Assembly (NCBI RefSeq): GCF_932526225.1
Contig: NC_064046.1
Coordinates: 4,340,001 to 4,404,000, forward strand
Source of the DNA: Nematostella vectensis
Lineage: Eukaryota; Cnidaria; Anthozoa; Actiniaria; Edwardsiidae
Direction of reading: 5' to 3'
DNA: 64,000 nucleotides
Each line of letters opens with the position of its first letter. Position 1 is the stretch's first letter. The position numbers and the translations under genes are program-made. This document shows, piece after piece, positions 61,668 to 64,000 of the stretch. A model generated the notes under the pieces. That model was not told the origin of the DNA and did not search any database. It saw only the letters and a program-made list of their open reading frames with translations.

Positions 61668-63688
61668 CTTGGATCACGGCTGGCATGTGCTCACTGGTTA
61701 CTTCATTCGTGGTGTCGAGAGCCATGACAGCCTCTTCGAGATACCTGAAGCACAGGGGATGGTGAGATGCGATAGAAGATCGGCTTTGTCTGTCATATCT
61801 ACCATATCATATCTAATAGTCGTACCAGACTTTGTCTGTCATATCTACCATATCATCATCTACCAGTCGTACAGGCTTTGTCTGTCATATCTACCATATC
61901 ATCATCTACCAGTCGTACAGGCTTTGTCTGTCATATCTACCATATCATCATCTACCAGTCGTACAGGCTTTGTCTGTCATATCTACCATATCATCTACAA
62001 GTTGTACAGGCTTTGTCTGTCATATCTACCATATCATCATCTACCAGTCGTACAGACATTGTCTGTCATATCTACCATATCATCATCTACAAGTCGTACA
62101 GACATTGTCTGTCATATCTACCATATCATCTACCAGTCGTACAGGCTTTGTCTGTCATATCTACCATATCATCTACCAGTCGTACAGGCTTTGTCTGTCA
62201 CATCTACCATATCATCATCTATCAGTCGTACAGGCTTTGTCTGTCACATCTACCATATCATCATCTACAAGTCGTACAGACATTGTCTGTCATATCCACC
62301 ATATCATCTACCAGTCGTACAGGCTTTGTCTGTCATATCTACCATATCATCTACCAGTCGTACAGGCTTTGTCTGTCATATCTACCATATCATCTACCAG
62401 TCGTACAGGCTTTGTCTGTCACATCTACCATATCATCATCTACCAGTCGTACAGACATTGTCTGTCATATCTACCATATCATCATCTACAAGTCGTACAG
62501 ACATTGTCTGTCATATCCACCATATCATTTACCAGTCGTACAGGCTTTGTCTGTCATATCTACCATATCATCTACCAGTCGTACAGGCTTTGTCTGTCAT
62601 ATCTACCAGTCATAAAGGCATTGTCTGTCATATCTGCTATATCATCATCTAAAAGGCGTACAGACATTCTCTGTCATATCTACCATATCATCATCTACCA
62701 GACGTACAGGCATTGTCTGTCATATCTACCATATCATCATCTACCAGTCATACAGACATTCTCTGTCATATCTACCATATCATCATCTACCAGTCGTACA
62801 GACATTCTCTGTCATATCTACCATATCATCATCTACCAGACGTACAGCCATTGTCTGTCATATCTACCATATAATCATCTACCAGTCGTACAGGCTTTGT
62901 CTGTCATATCTACCATATCATCTACCAGTAGTACAGACATTGCCTGTCATATCTACCATATCATCATCTACCATTGTCTGTCATATCTACCATATAATCA
63001 TCTACCAGTCGTACAGGCTTTGTCTGTCATATCTACCATATCATCTACCAGTAGTACAGACATTGCCTGTCATATCTACCATATCATCATCTACCATTGT
63101 CTGTCATATCTACCATATAATCATCTACCAGTCGTACAGGCTTTGTCTGTCATATCTACCATATCATCTACCAGTCGTACAGGCATTGTCTGTCATACCT
63201 ACCATAACTGTAATAGCCACCAGAAAGGGGTGTGCAAGTCCAGTTGTACACGCTTTGCCATATCTACCATATCAGTCATAGCTGCTAGGGTTAGAATCTA
63301 GGTCAGGTCATATCTAGCAGCTGGTAGATCTAGTGAGGGGGCTCCATTCCTTACACCCAATATTAACATTAGACGTGTTGAGCTAATCTGGTCGACCTAG
63401 TGAGGGTTCCATTCCCTACACCCAATACTAACATTAGACGTGATGAGCTTAGCTGGTCGTTCTATTGAGGTACTACTATACACGCAATACTAAAATAAGA
63501 CGTGGTCGTTAGTCAAGATACCTGTGTTTGAGCTGTGTGTTGGTAAGCAGGTCCACGGATAACTGCTGGATGAGCGACAGAAGGACAGGCTGCGAGAGGG
63601 GGAGTGGCTCGGTCTGTGAGAACAGCTCATTCACATCCACCGACTCGCACACCATGGTAACCAGGCTCAGGTCAGCGGCAGTCAGCGC
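61564..63688 (-). CDS. EDC4: Enhancer of mRNA-decapping protein 4, partial (last two coding exons)
   Basis: EDC4 is the WD40/coiled-coil scaffold that joins DCP1, DCP2 and XRN1 in P-bodies. Here only the C-terminal domain is present: exon 63688-63522 (phase 0 in, 2 out) encodes ALTAADLSLVTMVCESVD and LSQPVLLSLIQQLSVDL, and the last exon 61744-61564 encodes YLEEAVMALDTTNEVTSEHM and ends QRSLRMLLMAAQSLTSR then TAG. These match the conserved C-terminal helical repeat domain of vertebrate EDC4, which targets it to P-bodies. Upstream exons lie beyond 64000. The intron between the two exons is filled by a 46-bp minisatellite. The end of the last exon is part of a local 99-bp duplication, so the final 30 residues may be rearranged relative to other species. 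Tail-to-tail with PRMT7. Confidence 0.88.
61780..63285. repeat. 43/46-bp minisatellite in the EDC4 intron
   Basis: About 33 copies of (G)TCGTACAGGCTTTGTCTGTC + ATATCTACCATATCATCATC + TACCA, with 43-bp variants lacking one ATC and ACATTGT/GCTTTGT alternatives arranged in recurring blocks. It begins about 35 bp upstream of the last exon's acceptor. Confidence 0.95.
63320..63505. repeat. Short tandem repeat, about 67-bp unit, three diverged copies
   Basis: CTAGTGAGGG..TCCATTCC(T/C)TACACCCAAT, TAACATTAGACGTG and TGAGCT recur three times between the EDC4 minisatellite and the donor of the 63688-63522 exon. Confidence 0.8.
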
Positions 63689-64000
63689 CTGCGCACAAAG
63701 AAAAAAAAGCGATCGTAAGATAGGAGTGGAACAAGGTAGAAAAACTAAATGGTCAGCGTAGGCGTGGTGTAGAAAAGCTATGATTCGACACAAAGTTGAA
63801 AAAGTAAGTTGTACGCCTCTGTGAAACACAGTAGTTGCGCTGACGTTTAGAGCTTCACCCTTTGTCAGAACAAAAGATAGTGCTAAAACTAAACTCTATA
63901 GCTAAATGCAATAAAACATACTTAGATAATATTAACGGTTATATGAGTTATCGTCAATAAAAAGACCAAGTAATACTTGAATGAGATCTCAGACAAGTGT
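63689..64000 (-). other. EDC4 intron, right edge of window
   Basis: Begins with the acceptor TTTCTTTGTGCGCAG of the exon at 63688 on the minus strand; the rest is AT-rich with no recognised exon or repeat. Confidence 0.5.

Noticed and set aside
61615-61790. Plus-strand frame GYSELFDQALDHGWHVLTGY that looks protein-like.
   Set aside because: It is the antisense of the EDC4 last exon, whose minus-strand reading matches the known C-terminus in phase with good splice sites.
61832-63301. A 489-codon plus-strand frame rich in VCHIYHIIIYQSYR-like repeats.
   Set aside because: Product of the 43/46-bp array in the EDC4 intron, antisense to EDC4; no non-repeat domain.

Overview
The window reads as a piece of a metazoan nuclear genome, most likely an anthozoan cnidarian (Nematostella-like). 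Evidence is intron-rich genes whose proteins align closely with vertebrate orthologues, AT-leaning introns with GT/AG splice sites, a polar scatter of short palindromic (MITE-like) elements, LINE and tRNA-SINE remnants, and several large minisatellites. The species call is an inference. All exon limits were read by eye from frame, splice signals and family knowledge.

Layout, left to right. (1) 1-6084: minus-strand mitochondrial-clan cytochrome P450, five exons visible, the haem-binding end lying off the left edge; a broken DDE transposase and a 56-bp minisatellite sit in its introns. (2) 7708-11329: plus-strand CAP-Gly/coiled-coil/TKL-type kinase. (3) 12169-16509: minus-strand METTL7 (TMT1)-type methyltransferase. 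(4) 17825-35077: plus-strand CNOT10 in 17 coding exons, with a 6.2-kb G-rich minisatellite filling intron 13. (5) 37663-39447: minus-strand GADD45. (6) 41763-45197: plus-strand coiled-coil protein, not recognised. (7) 46713-49279: minus-strand UBE2V. (8) 49621-59403: plus-strand PRMT7, interrupted by a 200-N assembly gap next to a 52-bp tandem array. (9) 61564 to beyond the right edge: minus-strand EDC4, last two coding exons only.

The nine genes alternate strictly in strand (- + - + - + - + -), so every neighbour pair is either head-to-head or tail-to-tail; UBE2V and PRMT7 start codons are only 341 bp apart. CNOT10 (CCR4-NOT deadenylase subunit) and EDC4 (decapping scaffold) both act in cytoplasmic mRNA decay, but nothing here shows co-regulation. 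PRMT7 and EDC4 are also close neighbours on human 16q22.1, which suggests an old linkage.

The non-coding part is dominated by repeats: at least a dozen inverted-repeat element families, several present in multiple copies, and minisatellites in or beside most genes. No prokaryotic operon, CRISPR array or intact autonomous transposon is present. The most unusual structures are the CNOT10 intron-13 array, which starts at the 5' splice site, and the PRMT7 array that looks derived from its own coding sequence.
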